DNA from: an uncultured Clostridia bacterium
GTDB taxonomy: Bacteria; Bacillota; Clostridia; TANB77; CAG-508
Length of the DNA: 64,000 bases
Assembly (NCBI GenBank): GCA_934167755.1
Contig: CAKPLT010000006.1
Location: 1-64,000 of the forward strand
Direction of reading: 5' to 3'
The position numbers were made by a program, and so were the translations under genes. Every line of letters begins with the position of its first letter. Position 1 is the first letter of the stretch. The notes beneath the pieces were generated by a model that saw nothing but the letters and a program-made list of their open reading frames with translations, was not told where the DNA came from and made no database searches. Positions 1 through 8,507 of this stretch are shown in pieces.

Positions 1-275
1 CTTATTCTCTTTAATGTTGGACCTTGATTTGCATATATTTCAGCAACATATAAATTTTCATGTTTCATTCCATGATTGTTTTCAGCATTTGCAATTGCTG
101 ATTTTAATAATTTTTCTATAATTACTGATGATGCTTTTGGTGTAAATTTTACAATTGCTAAAGCTTCATCAACATTTTTTCCTCTTATTAAATCTGCAAC
201 AATTTTTACTTTTCTTGAAGATATTCTAGAATATCTTAATGTTGCTTTTGCTTCCATTATTGCTGTCTCTTCCAC
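1..275 (-). CDS. rplV: 50S ribosomal protein L22, 3' end cut by window edge
   Basis: L22 lines the peptide exit tunnel and is the next gene after rpsS in the S10 operon. About 91 N-terminal codons are visible and contain the family's landmarks: an early [12 protein letters not shown] segment, [12 protein letters not shown], and [18 protein letters not shown] near the edge. I place the start at a GTG at 275, because AAGGAGGG lies 7 nt upstream; the ATG six codons further in (257) would be 25 nt from that site. The gene follows rpsS by 26 nt and must be co-transcribed with it. The C-terminus lies outside the window. Confidence 0.93.
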   Translation of the reverse strand, partial: MEETAIMEAKATLRYSRISSRKVKIVADLIRGKNVDEALAIVKFTPKASSVIIEKLLKSAIANAENNHGMKHENLYVAEIYANQGPTLKRI

Positions 276-301
276 TACAATTCCCTCCTTAAATTATTTT
301 T

Positions 302-577
302 TTATTTCTTTGTAGTCTTTTCTCCTGCATGACCTTTAAATGTTCTTGTAGGAGCAAATTCACCTAATTTATGACCTATCATTTCTTCAGTAATATATAC
401 TGGTACATGTTTTCTACCATCATGAACAGCTATTGTGTGTCCAATCATTTGTGGATATATTGTTGAAGCTCTTGACCATGTTTTGATTACTTCTTTATTT
501 CCATTTTCATTCATAGCTTCTACTCTTTTTAATAATTCAGGTGCTACGAAAGGTTTTTTCTTACTTGATCTTGACAT
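302..577 (-). CDS. rpsS: 30S ribosomal protein S19
   Basis: S19 binds 16S rRNA in the head of the small subunit. The 91-residue product has the normal length and the expected basic N-terminus ([10 protein letters not shown]), the [23 protein letters not shown] core and the [23 protein letters not shown] C-terminal block. It lies 17 nt downstream of rplB with its own AGGAGG-type ribosome site. Position between rplB and rplV is the canonical bacterial order. Confidence 0.97.
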   Translation of the reverse strand: MSRSSKKKPFVAPELLKRVEAMNENGNKEVIKTWSRASTIYPQMIGHTIAVHDGRKHVPVYITEEMIGHKLGEFAPTRTFKGHAGEKTTKK

Positions 578-594
578 ATGATTTTCCTCCTATC

Positions 595-1422
595 TTACTT
601 TCTTCTCTTTACTATAAATTTATTTGTTGTTTTCTTTTTATTTCTTGTCTTATATCCTAATGCTGGTTTACCCCAAGGTGTCATTGGTCCTGAATGTCCA
701 ACTGGAGCTCTACCTTCACCACCACCATGTGGGTGATCTACTGGGTTCATTACAGAACCTCTAACTGTAGGTCTAATTCCTAAGTGTCTTGTTTTTCCTG
801 CTTTTCCTAATTTTACATTTTCATGATCAGCATTTCCAACTACACCAATTGTAGCTCTACATCTTGCTAAGATTAATCTCATTTCTCCTGATGGTAATCT
901 TACATGTGCATATTTTCCTTCTTTAGCCATAAGCTGTGCACTTTGTCCAGCAACTCTTACTAATTTTGCACCTTGACCTGGATTTAATTCTATATTATGA
1001 ATTAGTGTTCCTACTGGTATACTTGATATTGGAGCACAATTTCCTGGTTTAATATCAACACTTTCTCCTGATACTACTTTATCTCCATCTTTTAACCCTT
1101 GTGGTGCTATGATGTAATTTAATGTTCCATCTTCATATTTTATTAATGCAATGTTAGCACTTCTGTTTGGATCATATTCGATTCCAACTACAGTTGCTTC
1201 CATATTATCTTTTAATCTTTTAAAATCTATTATTCTATATTTTTGTCTATTTCCTCCACCTTGATGTCTTACTGTTATTCTACCATATGAGTTTCTTCCT
1301 GCATTTTTCTTTTTCTTTGCAAGTAATGATTTTTCAGGAGTCTTTTTTGTAACTTCTGCATAATCAGAAACTGTCATATTTCTTCTTGATGGTGTATAGG
1401 CTTTGAAATGTTTCATTCCCAT
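595..1422 (-). CDS. rplB: 50S ribosomal protein L2
   Basis: L2 is a core large-subunit protein needed for subunit joining and peptidyl transfer. The 275-residue sequence shows the conserved [11 protein letters not shown] start, [17 protein letters not shown], and the C-terminal catalytic-region signature [14 protein letters not shown]. The first ATG at 1422 follows AAGGAAAG at suitable spacing; a second ATG two codons later is possible. Unusually, it is separated from rplW by a small additional ORF and a 64-nt spacer rather than following it directly. Confidence 0.97.
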   Translation of the reverse strand: MGMKHFKAYTPSRRNMTVSDYAEVTKKTPEKSLLAKKKKNAGRNSYGRITVRHQGGGNRQKYRIIDFKRLKDNMEATVVGIEYDPNRSANIALIKYEDGTLNYIIAPQGLKDGDKVVSGESVDIKPGNCAPISSIPVGTLIHNIELNPGQGAKLVRVAGQSAQLMAKEGKYAHVRLPSGEMRLILARCRATIGVVGNADHENVKLGKAGKTRHLGIRPTVRGSVMNPVDHPHGGGEGRAPVGHSGPMTPWGKPALGYKTRNKKKTTNKFIVKRRK

Positions 1423-1486
1423 TTTAATCTTTCCTTTCTCATTCTCATTATTTGCGGATTTTTTCCTGTTCCGTTACAGATATTCT

Positions 1487-1795
1487 TTATTCTCCGGGCT
1501 CTTTCCCGATATCTTTTGCTAATTTTGTATTAGTTGATATTTGTTTATTTTTTTGTTCTGCCCTATTTTTTCTTTTTGCTTCAAAACACGATGTTTCTAA
1601 TACTTTTTTGGATGTTTCTTTTTTAACAGATACTATTTTAGAATTGTATTTTATGATATTGTCTTTTCTTTCTATAAGTGTGTCTCCTAATTTTTGAATT
1701 AACTCTTTTTGTTCTTTGGATAAGCCATAGTTAGCATCTCTTATTATTTTTGCATACATTTCCAACACATTAGCATATTCTTTATTATTGTTCAT
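1487..1795 (-). CDS. small Lys-rich protein of unknown function inside the S10 operon
   Basis: This 102-codon ORF sits between rplW and rplB, where bacteria normally have no gene. It starts 9 nt after the rplW stop, with only a weak purine tract (GAAAAG) before the ATG, so it would rely on translational coupling. The product is hydrophilic and lysine/glutamate rich, with likely helices (EMYAKIIRDANYGLSKEQKELI) and a basic middle (RKNRAEQKNKQ); there is no signal peptide, membrane segment or motif I recognise. It could be a lineage-specific accessory protein or a decaying insertion. Codon use looks like that of its neighbours. Confidence 0.6.
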   Translation of the reverse strand: MNNNKEYANVLEMYAKIIRDANYGLSKEQKELIQKLGDTLIERKDNIIKYNSKIVSVKKETSKKVLETSCFEAKRKNRAEQKNKQISTNTKLAKDIGKEPGE

Positions 1796-1804
1796 TTCTT
1801 TTCA

Positions 1805-2152
1805 TTAAGCTCCCATAAATTCATCAATTGAATCTTTAAATTTCTTAGAAGCTTTAACTTCTTTTCCACCTTTTCCAAGGTATGTTTTTTCAGATGGATT
1901 CATATCTATTGTAACAATAGCTTTTTTCCAGTCTGGAGTTTTTCCTTCTACATATCTAACTCTTTTTGTTTTTCCTTTAACAATCATTGTGTTAACATTT
2001 AATACTTTAACTTCAAATAATTTTTCAACAGCTTTTGCTATTTCAACTTTTGTTGCTTTTTTGTTAACTTCGAAAGTGTATTTTCCTGATTGCATTTCAT
2101 CATTGCTTTTTTCAGTTATTACTGGTCTTACTATGATTTCTTCTGGTAACAT
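1805..2152 (-). CDS. rplW: 50S ribosomal protein L23
   Basis: L23 sits at the exit of the ribosomal tunnel and docks trigger factor and SRP. The 115-residue product has the usual IIVRPVITEKS opening, a FEVNKKATKVEIAKAVEKLF core and the KTKRVRYVEGKTPDWKKAIVTID block; it carries a somewhat long Lys-rich C-terminus. Its ATG shares a base with the rplD stop codon (TAATG), so translation of the two genes is coupled. Confidence 0.97.
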   Translation of the reverse strand: MLPEEIIVRPVITEKSNDEMQSGKYTFEVNKKATKVEIAKAVEKLFEVKVLNVNTMIVKGKTKRVRYVEGKTPDWKKAIVTIDMNPSEKTYLGKGGKEVKASKKFKDSIDEFMGA

Positions 2153-2775
2153 TAGGCATACACCTCCTCTAATTTTTTAACAGTATCTAGTGGTAAAACT
2201 AGCTTGCTGCAATTTAATAAATCAAATACATTTATCATATTTAATTGAATAGCTTTTACACCTTCAATATTTCTACTTGATAAGTAAACATTCTCATTTT
2301 TATCTGTTAAGATAATTAGTGTTTTTCCTGTTACTTTTAAATCTGTTAAAGCTTGTGCCATAACTTTTGTTTTTGGTTCTTTAACTTCTAATTTGTCAAC
2401 AACTGTTAATTCATTATCTAATACTTTTGCACTTAATAATGATTTGATTGCAAGTTGTTTTTCTTTTTTATTAACTCTATATTTATATGAACGTGGTTTT
2501 GGTCCTAAAGCAATACCACCTTTAATCCATTGTGGAGCACGTATACTACCTTGTCTAGCTCTACCTGTTCCTTTTTGTCTCCATGGTTTTCTTCCACCAC
2601 CACGAACTTCTGCTCTTGTTTTTGTACTTTGTGTACCTTGTCTTTGATTAGCTAAGTAGTTTACTAATACACTGTGAACGATATTTTCATTTGGCTCAAT
2701 ACCAAATACAGCTTCACTTAATTCTACATCACTAACTTTTTTACCTTGCATGTTATATACATCTACTTTTGGCAT
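2152..2775 (-). CDS. rplD: 50S ribosomal protein L4
   Basis: L4 binds 23S rRNA near the tunnel constriction and in some bacteria also represses its own operon. The 207 residues include the extended-loop signature KTRAEVRGGGRKPWRQKGTGRAR, followed by QGSIRAPQWIKGGIALGPKPR, both diagnostic of L4. It ends by overlapping the rplW start and begins 26 nt after rplC. Whether L4 controls this operon through the rpsJ leader cannot be judged from the sequence. Confidence 0.97.
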   Translation of the reverse strand: MPKVDVYNMQGKKVSDVELSEAVFGIEPNENIVHSVLVNYLANQRQGTQSTKTRAEVRGGGRKPWRQKGTGRARQGSIRAPQWIKGGIALGPKPRSYKYRVNKKEKQLAIKSLLSAKVLDNELTVVDKLEVKEPKTKVMAQALTDLKVTGKTLIILTDKNENVYLSSRNIEGVKAIQLNMINVFDLLNCSKLVLPLDTVKKLEEVYA

Positions 2776-2801
2776 TTCGTATTTCCTCCTTTTCTATAAC
2801 C

Positions 2802-3431
2802 TTAAGCTTTTATAGCTGATTTTATTTTTAAGATAGCTCCTTTTGGTCCTGGAACACTACCTTTTACTAATATTACATTTTTATCTAAATCTACTCTTAC
2901 AACATCTAAATTTTGTATTGTAACTGTAACTCTTCCCATATGTCCTGGAAGTTTTTTACCTTTAAATACTCTTCCTGGTGTTGATGTTGATCCCATTGAA
3001 CCTGGTCTTCTATGATACATAGAACCATGTCCCATTGGTCCTCTGTGTTGTCCATGTCTTTTTATTACACCTTGGAATCCTTTTCCTTTTGATGTTCCTT
3101 GTACATCTATTTTATCACCTTCTGCAAATACATCTGCTTTTAATTCATCTCCAACTTTGATTCCTTCTATAGAATCTAGTCTGAATTCTCTTAAATGTTT
3201 CTTTGCTGTAACATTTGCTTTTGCAAAATGTCCTTTTTCTGGTTTGTTTAATTTGTTTTCTTTAACCTCTCCAAATCCTAGTTGTATTGCTTCATATCCA
3301 TCATTTTCTAATGTTTTTACTTGAGCAACTACACATGGACCTGCTTCTAGTACTGTTACTGGAATAACTACTCCATTTTCATCAAATATTTGAGTCATTC
3401 CTAGTTTCTTTCCAATTAATGCTTTTTTCAT
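2802..3431 (-). CDS. rplC: 50S ribosomal protein L3
   Basis: L3 is an early-assembly protein reaching the peptidyl transferase centre. The 209-residue sequence begins [19 protein letters not shown] and contains the W-finger equivalent region [21 protein letters not shown], both typical. A strong AGGAGG lies just before the ATG. The spacer to rpsJ (3432-3537) is long for this operon and contains an inverted repeat, GCTGAT at 3451-3456 with ATCAGC at 3498-3503, which might close an RNA structure before rplC. Confidence 0.97.
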   Translation of the reverse strand: MKKALIGKKLGMTQIFDENGVVIPVTVLEAGPCVVAQVKTLENDGYEAIQLGFGEVKENKLNKPEKGHFAKANVTAKKHLREFRLDSIEGIKVGDELKADVFAEGDKIDVQGTSKGKGFQGVIKRHGQHRGPMGHGSMYHRRPGSMGSTSTPGRVFKGKKLPGHMGRVTVTIQNLDVVRVDLDKNVILVKGSVPGPKGAILKIKSAIKA

Positions 3432-3537
3432 TTTCTTTCTCCTCCTATTGGCTGATCTGCTAATTCTAAACTGCGTCTCGCGTTGTTAAGCTTCCTTATC
3501 AGCGTGGTTTTCGATTTTTAATTTTATATATTTGAAA

Positions 3538-3861
3538 CTAGTTTTTAATTTCGATGTCAACACCTGCTGGTAGTTCTAGTTTCATTAAACTATCCATTGT
3601 TTTTTGTGTTGGGTAAAGAATGTCTATAACTCTTTTGTGTGTTCTCATTTCAAATTGTTCTCTTGAATCTTTGTGTTTGTGTGGAGAACGTAAAATTGTT
3701 ACGATTTCTTTTTGTGTTGGTAGTGGAATAGGACCTGATACTTTTGCTCCTGTTTTCTTAGCAGTATCTACTATCTTTTCAGCAGACTGATCTAAAACTA
3801 CATGGTCATAAGCTTTTAGTCTTATTCTAATTTTTTCACTTGATACAACTGTTTTTGCCAT
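3538..3861 (-). CDS. rpsJ: 30S ribosomal protein S10
   Basis: S10 is a small-subunit head protein and also NusE, a partner of NusB in antitermination. It is the first gene of the operon. The product is 107 residues, a few longer than usual because of the [10 protein letters not shown]-terminus; the [11 protein letters not shown] and [36 protein letters not shown] signatures are clear (the latter spans residues 42-76). AGGAGGG precedes the ATG. A 240-nt leader separates it from the promoter. Confidence 0.97.
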   Translation of the reverse strand: MAKTVVSSEKIRIRLKAYDHVVLDQSAEKIVDTAKKTGAKVSGPIPLPTQKEIVTILRSPHKHKDSREQFEMRTHKRVIDILYPTQKTMDSLMKLELPAGVDIEIKN

Positions 3862-4102
3862 TGTAATTTTCCCTCCTTAAAATAATATTATAATTTTTAA
3901 ATTACGCGTTGGCAAGTTATAACACATCCGGGTGTTTTGTGTTTACCCATTATAAAATCCCAAAAAATGCATGATTATTCTGGGATAAGTGCTTTATATA
4001 ATATTTAAACTTACCGCCTGGTCTAGCCAAGACATACTCCACTGAAGTTCCCTCCATCCTTACGGGTGTAGCCACATTCAGCTTCAACGCTATATTTCAT
4101 GC
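3862..4102 (-). ncRNA. candidate structured 5' leader of the S10 operon
   Basis: The mRNA from the promoter at 4109-4137 would have an untranslated leader of about 240 nt. It holds several possible hairpins: TGAAG/CTTCA arms at 4043-4047 and 4082-4086; GTCT/AGAC at 4021-4024 and 4030-4033; ATCCCA/TGGGAT at 3957-3962 and 3981-3986, followed in the RNA by a U-rich stretch; and AACACA/TGTGTT at 3921-3926 and 3938-3943. The leader is also visibly richer in G+C than its surroundings. This is compatible with an autoregulatory ribosomal-protein leader, but I do not recognise a named family. Confidence 0.45.
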
Positions 4103-4108
4103 TTATCT

Positions 4109-4137
4109 ATTATATAATGTTTTGTTACTTATGTCAA
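4109..4137 (-). promoter_or_regulatory. sigma-A promoter of the S10 operon
   Basis: On the minus strand TTGACA (4132-4137) is followed after exactly 17 bp by TATAAT (4109-4114). Both hexamers match the consensus perfectly. Transcription would start near 4102, giving the long leader before rpsJ. Confidence 0.85.
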
Positions 4138-4199
4138 TACTTTTAAAGCAATTTTTACATTTTTATGTTACAGATTAAAGGTTTTTATTAATTTTTTAT

Positions 4200-4260
4200 A
4201 AGAAATACTTGAAATATAAGCTTTTTATTACATCCTCGGCTTATATTTCAAGTATTTCTT
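4200..4260 (-). repeat. hairpin element, perfect 22-bp stem (conserved-core family)
   Basis: Arms at 4200-4221 and 4239-4260 are perfect 22-bp inverted repeats with a 17-nt loop. On the minus strand the loop region reads CCGAGGATGTAATAAAAAG, resembling the core of the hairpins near 12550, 28215, 38415 and 61635. It lies just downstream of nothing coding on the plus strand and upstream of the S10 promoter region, after the dCMP deaminase stop, where it could also stop transcription. Confidence 0.7.
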
Positions 4261-4332
4261 CATATTAATTTTAAATAAACCATTAACTTGTGACATTTTT
4301 ATTTTTCTTTGAAGAACTTTGAATATTAAAAT

Positions 4333-4833
4333 TTACAAATCTATAATAATTTCTTTTTCATCTTCTAATGTTAGTTTCTTATATGTAACTCCACATTCAT
4401 CAAATAATCTTCGTGATGCTATATTATTTTCGGAATTTGCATATTTATCTGATAAATAGACAACTTCTTTTATCCCTGATTGGATTATTATTTTAGCACA
4501 TTCATTGCAAGGAAATAAATCTACATATATTTTTGCACTTTCAAAATCTTTTTTGCTTCCCCTGTAATTTAATATTGCATTCATTTCGGCATGACATACA
4601 TAAGGATATTTTGTATTTAAATTTTCTCCTTCTCTTGCCCATGGAAATTTTTCATCATCAAATCCATTTGGTGCTCCATTATATCCTATTGATAAGATTC
4701 TATTATCATTACTTACTATACATGCCCCCACTTGTGTACTTGGGTCTTTGCTTCTCATAGCTGACAATTTTGCAATTGCCATAAAATATTCATCCCAACT
4801 AATATAATTTTTCCTTTTTTCACTGTTTGCCAT
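4333..4833 (-). CDS. dCMP deaminase (ComEB-like cytidine/deoxycytidylate deaminase)
   Basis: The enzyme deaminates dCMP to dUMP, feeding thymidylate synthesis. The 166-residue protein has the zinc-site signature of the family: H81-A-E83 in VCHAEMNAI, with E83 as proton shuttle, and PCNEC supplying C109 and C112. Further family features are SWDEYFMAIAKLSAMRSKDPSTQVG near the N-terminus and the GYNGAPNGFDDEKFPW loop. It appears to be transcribed alone. Gene name comEB is used for the Bacillus homologue, but I infer only the enzyme activity. Confidence 0.9.
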   Translation of the reverse strand: MANSEKRKNYISWDEYFMAIAKLSAMRSKDPSTQVGACIVSNDNRILSIGYNGAPNGFDDEKFPWAREGENLNTKYPYVCHAEMNAILNYRGSKKDFESAKIYVDLFPCNECAKIIIQSGIKEVVYLSDKYANSENNIASRRLFDECGVTYKKLTLEDEKEIIIDL

Positions 4834-4901
4834 GATTATTACTTCCTTTCTTTTTCAAAAAAAGACCATTTTTAGTCTTCCTAAAATAGTCTTCTTTTGT
4901 T

Positions 4902-5522
4902 TTATTTTTCATTTTCTTTTACTACAATTAATATTGTTGCAATATACATTCCTATAACAAGAACCGGTGTAAATCTTCCTACTGGAATTCTTGTAATAGC
5001 AATAATACTTAATAAAAATAATTCTCCAAGAATAGGAATTGTTATAGTTCTAGCAAGAACTTTTAATATTCCTTTTTTATAATATCTAATAATCATATAG
5101 ATTAATACTAAAACTCCTGAAATAACAAATGGTGTTATATATTTTTTATACATATCTATAATTCTTGTTGCTGGTATTACATTTATAGTTGTGTCTTCTG
5201 CTGTTTGTTCGAATTCGTAATTTTCTTTTATTTTGTTTACAATATTATTTTTTTGTTCATCCGTTATCTCTTTTGCTCTTATTGTAACCATATCTTTATA
5301 TATTTCTATTGTTTGAGTCATACTATTTGTTCCTAATACATCATGTACAATTCCTTTTATTTTAGATTCATCTACACTTTGTCCTACATATACATCTATA
5401 CTTTGACTTTGTTCAAATCTAAGTTCTTTTTTAAATCCATATATTCCTACTACAACTATTCCAGCAAGAATGATTAATGCTACAATAGCAATAGAAATAA
5501 TTTTTATATTTTTTTGTTTCAT
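4902..5522 (-). CDS. secF: reduced SecF-like membrane protein
   Basis: Called from position directly after a recognisable SecD and from topology. The 206-residue protein has an N-terminal membrane segment (about 7-28), an extracytoplasmic domain with a ferredoxin-like P1 pattern (roughly 38-115, VDESKIKGIVHDVLG then MVTIRAKEITDEQKN), and three further membrane segments (about 131-147, 156-176, 183-200). Canonical SecF has about 300 residues, six segments and a GxDFxGG motif; that motif and two segments are missing. It starts 10 nt after secD behind GGAGG. SecDF assists late protein export; whether this reduced form does so is inference. Confidence 0.6.
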   Translation of the reverse strand: MKQKNIKIISIAIVALIILAGIVVVGIYGFKKELRFEQSQSIDVYVGQSVDESKIKGIVHDVLGTNSMTQTIEIYKDMVTIRAKEITDEQKNNIVNKIKENYEFEQTAEDTTINVIPATRIIDMYKKYITPFVISGVLVLIYMIIRYYKKGILKVLARTITIPILGELFLLSIIAITRIPVGRFTPVLVIGMYIATILIVVKENEK

Positions 5523-5532
5523 ATGTTGCCTC

Positions 5533-6966
5533 CTATTTGTTTTCTCTCAATTTTAATAGTGTTTTTGTTATGCATACATTATATACTGCTATTAACATAA
5601 ATCCCCAGAACATTATCATTCCAAAGCTACTTAAATTTGTCCATCCTGAGAAACAGAATACCAATGTAATAATCATTACAGGTACCAATTTCAAAAATAA
5701 ATCTTTATATGAGCTAACTGTTGCTTCATTTACAAAATCCATTTTTTTAATTTTGCTTAATATCATTTGATTTAATTTTAAATCAATTAATATTACAAAA
5801 ATTATTGCTCCTACTCCTTCTATTGATATGCTTACATTTGTATATCTTAATAATAATGATAATAATGCAATAAATCCTATACATGATATACTTGAAAGTA
5901 ATCCCTTTGTTTTATATTTTATTGTAAAAACAACAAATACCACTAATAATATTACAGCTAGTATTAAAGCAAAATATGCTAATTGTTCTTTTGATATGTC
6001 TGAATATACAAATCTATTATTTTGTGCTTTATATTCTATTGGATATTTTCCTGAATTTACAAGCATACATATTTCTGCTGCTTTTGCCATATTATTGTTT
6101 ACTGATGTGTTATTAGATGTTTCTGAACCTATTTTTACTGTTATTTTATTTTTTTCTATTTTTTCAATATCATATTCAGTTCCAGCAACAGATAGTTTTG
6201 CTATTTTCTTTGTTTCTTCTGTATTTGTGCTATCAGTATTTTCTGTATTATCTGTTGTTTCTTCATCTGTTACATTTTCTGTATCTGTTGTATCTGTGTT
6301 TTCATCATCACTGCTACTTGTTGCAGCTTCTATATCTTTAATCTCATCTGCTAATACTGCATAAGTATCTTTTACTTCATCTATTTTGTCTTGTCCTTCT
6401 TTAGTTAATATTAATTCTAAATATACTTGATATGCATTGCTTGAATTAGTTTTATATGTGTATTGAGCTTTTTTTACCATAGAGTCACCTAGTAATTCTG
6501 TTTCTGTATCTTTTTCTTTTAGCTGAACTTTCCCTGATGCAACTAAATAATATGCTAAATCATCTGTATTATCATTCTCTGGCAATTCTACTCTTATTGT
6601 ACCATCTTCTTTATTTAATGAAATTGTATAATCCTGTGCACCTAAGCTTTTTAATCTTTTTTCTATAGTATTTTTTACGATTTCATAGTTTTCTACTGTT
6701 AAATCTTCTGGATTTACTGTAGTTTTTTCTGTGCTCTCATCTGTATTTTTATCAGATGTAGTATCTGATGTTCCATCTGATACTTTTAATTCAATTACCC
6801 TTTCTCCGTCAAGTTCTCTTCCAAATGAATATTCTTTTACTTTATCTTCCATTCTATTTTGTGTTCTTATATATACACCACCAAATGCAACTAGTGATAT
6901 TAATATAATTGCTAATATTATTGTTGTTATTTTTACCTTTTTCATTTTTATAATCGTTCCTTTCAT
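5533..6966 (-). CDS. secD: SecD-like protein-export membrane protein
   Basis: The 477-residue protein has one N-terminal membrane segment, a large external domain and about five C-terminal membrane segments (from about 327 to 470), the SecD layout. The P1 domain signature is present: NTIEKRLKSLGAQDYTISL, then TIRVELPENDNTDDLAYYLVASGKVQL (about residues 95-155). A low-complexity Asp/Thr/Glu/Ser stretch (about 235-285) interrupts the external domain, which is unusual. The start overlaps closely with the upstream HD gene (2-nt gap); a second ATG seven codons in is an alternative. SecD with SecF uses the proton gradient to help release exported proteins. Confidence 0.75.
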   Translation of the reverse strand: MKGTIIKMKKVKITTIILAIILISLVAFGGVYIRTQNRMEDKVKEYSFGRELDGERVIELKVSDGTSDTTSDKNTDESTEKTTVNPEDLTVENYEIVKNTIEKRLKSLGAQDYTISLNKEDGTIRVELPENDNTDDLAYYLVASGKVQLKEKDTETELLGDSMVKKAQYTYKTNSSNAYQVYLELILTKEGQDKIDEVKDTYAVLADEIKDIEAATSSSDDENTDTTDTENVTDEETTDNTENTDSTNTEETKKIAKLSVAGTEYDIEKIEKNKITVKIGSETSNNTSVNNNMAKAAEICMLVNSGKYPIEYKAQNNRFVYSDISKEQLAYFALILAVILLVVFVVFTIKYKTKGLLSSISCIGFIALLSLLLRYTNVSISIEGVGAIIFVILIDLKLNQMILSKIKKMDFVNEATVSSYKDLFLKLVPVMIITLVFCFSGWTNLSSFGMIMFWGFMLIAVYNVCITKTLLKLRENK

Positions 6967-6968
6967 TT

Positions 6969-7628
6969 TTATAATAGCTTAGTTCCATTTATTACCAATT
7001 CAAACCATATATTTAAGTATTTTGCAGCATATTTGCTCATCATTGTTCTATCCATAAATATTTGAAAATAGTCTAATACTGGGCATATCTGAGTATCAAT
7101 TGTTAATGTTAGTATTACTTTTCTTTCTGTTTCATTTATTTCAATTTTTGCATCTGTTACTGCATAGTTTACTCTGTCATGTATATCAAATGTTGACATA
7201 TTTGTATTTATTACTCTATCTCTATGAACATCTGACTTGTCTGCCAATATTAGTGCAGCTGATATGTTGCTTACTGCCGTTCCTGTTCCTTCATCGTGAT
7301 TTCCTATTGCCATCATAATTTCAGTTCTTTCTTCAGCATCCATTCCCATTTCTTTTAAAATGTTATATGCTAATATAGCCCCTGTATGAGCATGATCAAC
7401 TCTATTTACACAATTTCCTATATCATGCATATATCCTGCAATTTTACCTAATTCAACCGTTCTTTCATCATATCCCAGTTTTTGTAAAATTTCCCCTGTC
7501 CTTTTTGATACAATTCCTATATGTCTATATGAATGTTCTGTATAACCTAATGCTTTTAATTGTTTTTGCGAAGCATTTACAAATGCTTGAACTTCTTCAT
7601 TATTGATTACATCTTCTAATGTTATCAT
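6969..7628 (-). CDS. HD-domain phosphohydrolase
   Basis: A 219-residue protein with a classic HD metal-binding pattern: HSYRH (about 32-36), YMHDIGN (about 66-72), a histidine in DHAHTGA, GNHDEG and ADKSDVHRDR. Such proteins hydrolyse phosphate esters or nucleotides; the substrate is unknown. The family is often found beside secDF in clostridia and here is translationally coupled to secD (2-nt gap), so it likely shares that operon. No membrane segment or GYP motif is seen. Confidence 0.8.
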   Translation of the reverse strand: MITLEDVINNEEVQAFVNASQKQLKALGYTEHSYRHIGIVSKRTGEILQKLGYDERTVELGKIAGYMHDIGNCVNRVDHAHTGAILAYNILKEMGMDAEERTEIMMAIGNHDEGTGTAVSNISAALILADKSDVHRDRVINTNMSTFDIHDRVNYAVTDAKIEINETERKVILTLTIDTQICPVLDYFQIFMDRTMMSKYAAKYLNIWFELVINGTKLL

Positions 7629-7732
7629 AATTTCCTCCTTTTAGTCTTTATGATTTTATCCTATTTTTTTAAAAATATCAACTATTTTTAGATATTTTTC
7701 TTCTAAAATATAAAAATAAGTTACAATTTATT

Positions 7733-8067
7733 GCCTTTAAAAATATTATATATGTTAGGAGCCATCCTAGGTGAATATATTATTTGAGATTTTGTCCTGT
7801 TCATTACATTCAAAAAGAAAATCTACCATAAAAAACTGAGCCTCTCTCACTCAGGCTTAAAATGTATATATGTATATGATTTTAAACTTTTCGAATGTGA
7901 TTGGAGCAATATTAGAATTTCTTAAATAAATTTATGGAAAGAGTTCGCGTCGAACGCAGTGAGGACTAAGCGGAAGGGTGCCATAAATTTATTTTAGAAA
8001 TTCTTATGTTGCGTATTGAGCCGAGAAAATGTTTCAAATCATATACATATATAATATTTTTAAAGGC
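7733..8067. repeat. 335-bp MITE-like nested palindrome with 23-bp terminal inverted repeats
   Basis: The ends 7733-7755 and 8045-8067 are perfect 23-bp inverted repeats (GCCTTTAAAAATATTATATATGT). Nested inside are a 13-bp pair ATGTATATGATTT/AAATCATATACAT and a long imperfect stem, AGAATTTCT...TTTATGG with CCATAAA...AGAAATTCT (about 7914-7937 and 7979-8004). The left part shares CCTAGGTGA...GATTTTGTCC with the element at 58442, the middle shares TTTATGGAAA...GGAAGGGTGCCATAAA with that at 38231, and the right end carries the GTTGCGTATTGAGCCGAGAAAATG version of the conserved core. It fills the 469-bp gap between two genes and has no ORF. Confidence 0.75.
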
Positions 8068-8097
8068 TATGAATGTAGCAAAAATAAAGCTAACATT

Positions 8098-8469
8098 TCA
8101 ACCATTAGCCTTATTTACACCTATAATTCCTCCAAGCATTCCACATGCCATTCCTGCTATTATTATTATTACTGATTGAATTGTCATTGAAAAATTATGA
8201 TTAATTATTCCAGATAAAAAATATATACTTATTAAATATATTCCTCCAATTATAGCTCCATTTAATAAGCCATTCTTTCTCATTTTTAAATTTCCTATAG
8301 AGCTTCCTATAAATATACTAATTGCTGTAATCACTATTATTACTGGTGTAGTGAAAGATTCACTTATATCTGTATATGTTAAAATTACTGAAAATATAAA
8401 CAAAAATATTAATGTAAATATTATTGAAATAATAACACCTTTTACAACATTTTTTACACTATCCATCAT
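8098..8469 (-). CDS. TIGR04086 family membrane protein
   Basis: The 123-residue protein has four predicted membrane helices (about 8-30, 40-56, 70-88, 96-118) and glycine-rich helix ends (IGSSIGNLKMRKNGLLNGAIIGG; ACGMLGGIIGV), the pattern of the TIGR04086 (YrzE-like) family, usually encoded close to yajC/secDF in clostridia. Function is unknown. Two adjacent ATGs follow AGGAGGGGT; the second (8466) is better spaced. It is separated from the secDF group by the large palindromic repeat. Confidence 0.7.
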   Translation of the reverse strand: MMDSVKNVVKGVIISIIFTLIFLFIFSVILTYTDISESFTTPVIIVITAISIFIGSSIGNLKMRKNGLLNGAIIGGIYLISIYFLSGIINHNFSMTIQSVIIIIAGMACGMLGGIIGVNKANG

Positions 8470-8507
8470 ACCCCTCCTATTATATTTATATTCTATAATA
8501 AGAAGTT

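Noticed and set aside
76..315. Open frame on the plus strand across rplV/rpsS, and many similar opposite-strand frames in the window
   Set aside because: They are shadows of conserved genes on the other strand, show no ribosome site or recognisable domain, and are typical of AT-rich coding DNA.
3862..4102. T-box or known riboswitch in the rpsJ leader
   Set aside because: I find neither the T-box antiterminator sequence nor another known aptamer signature.
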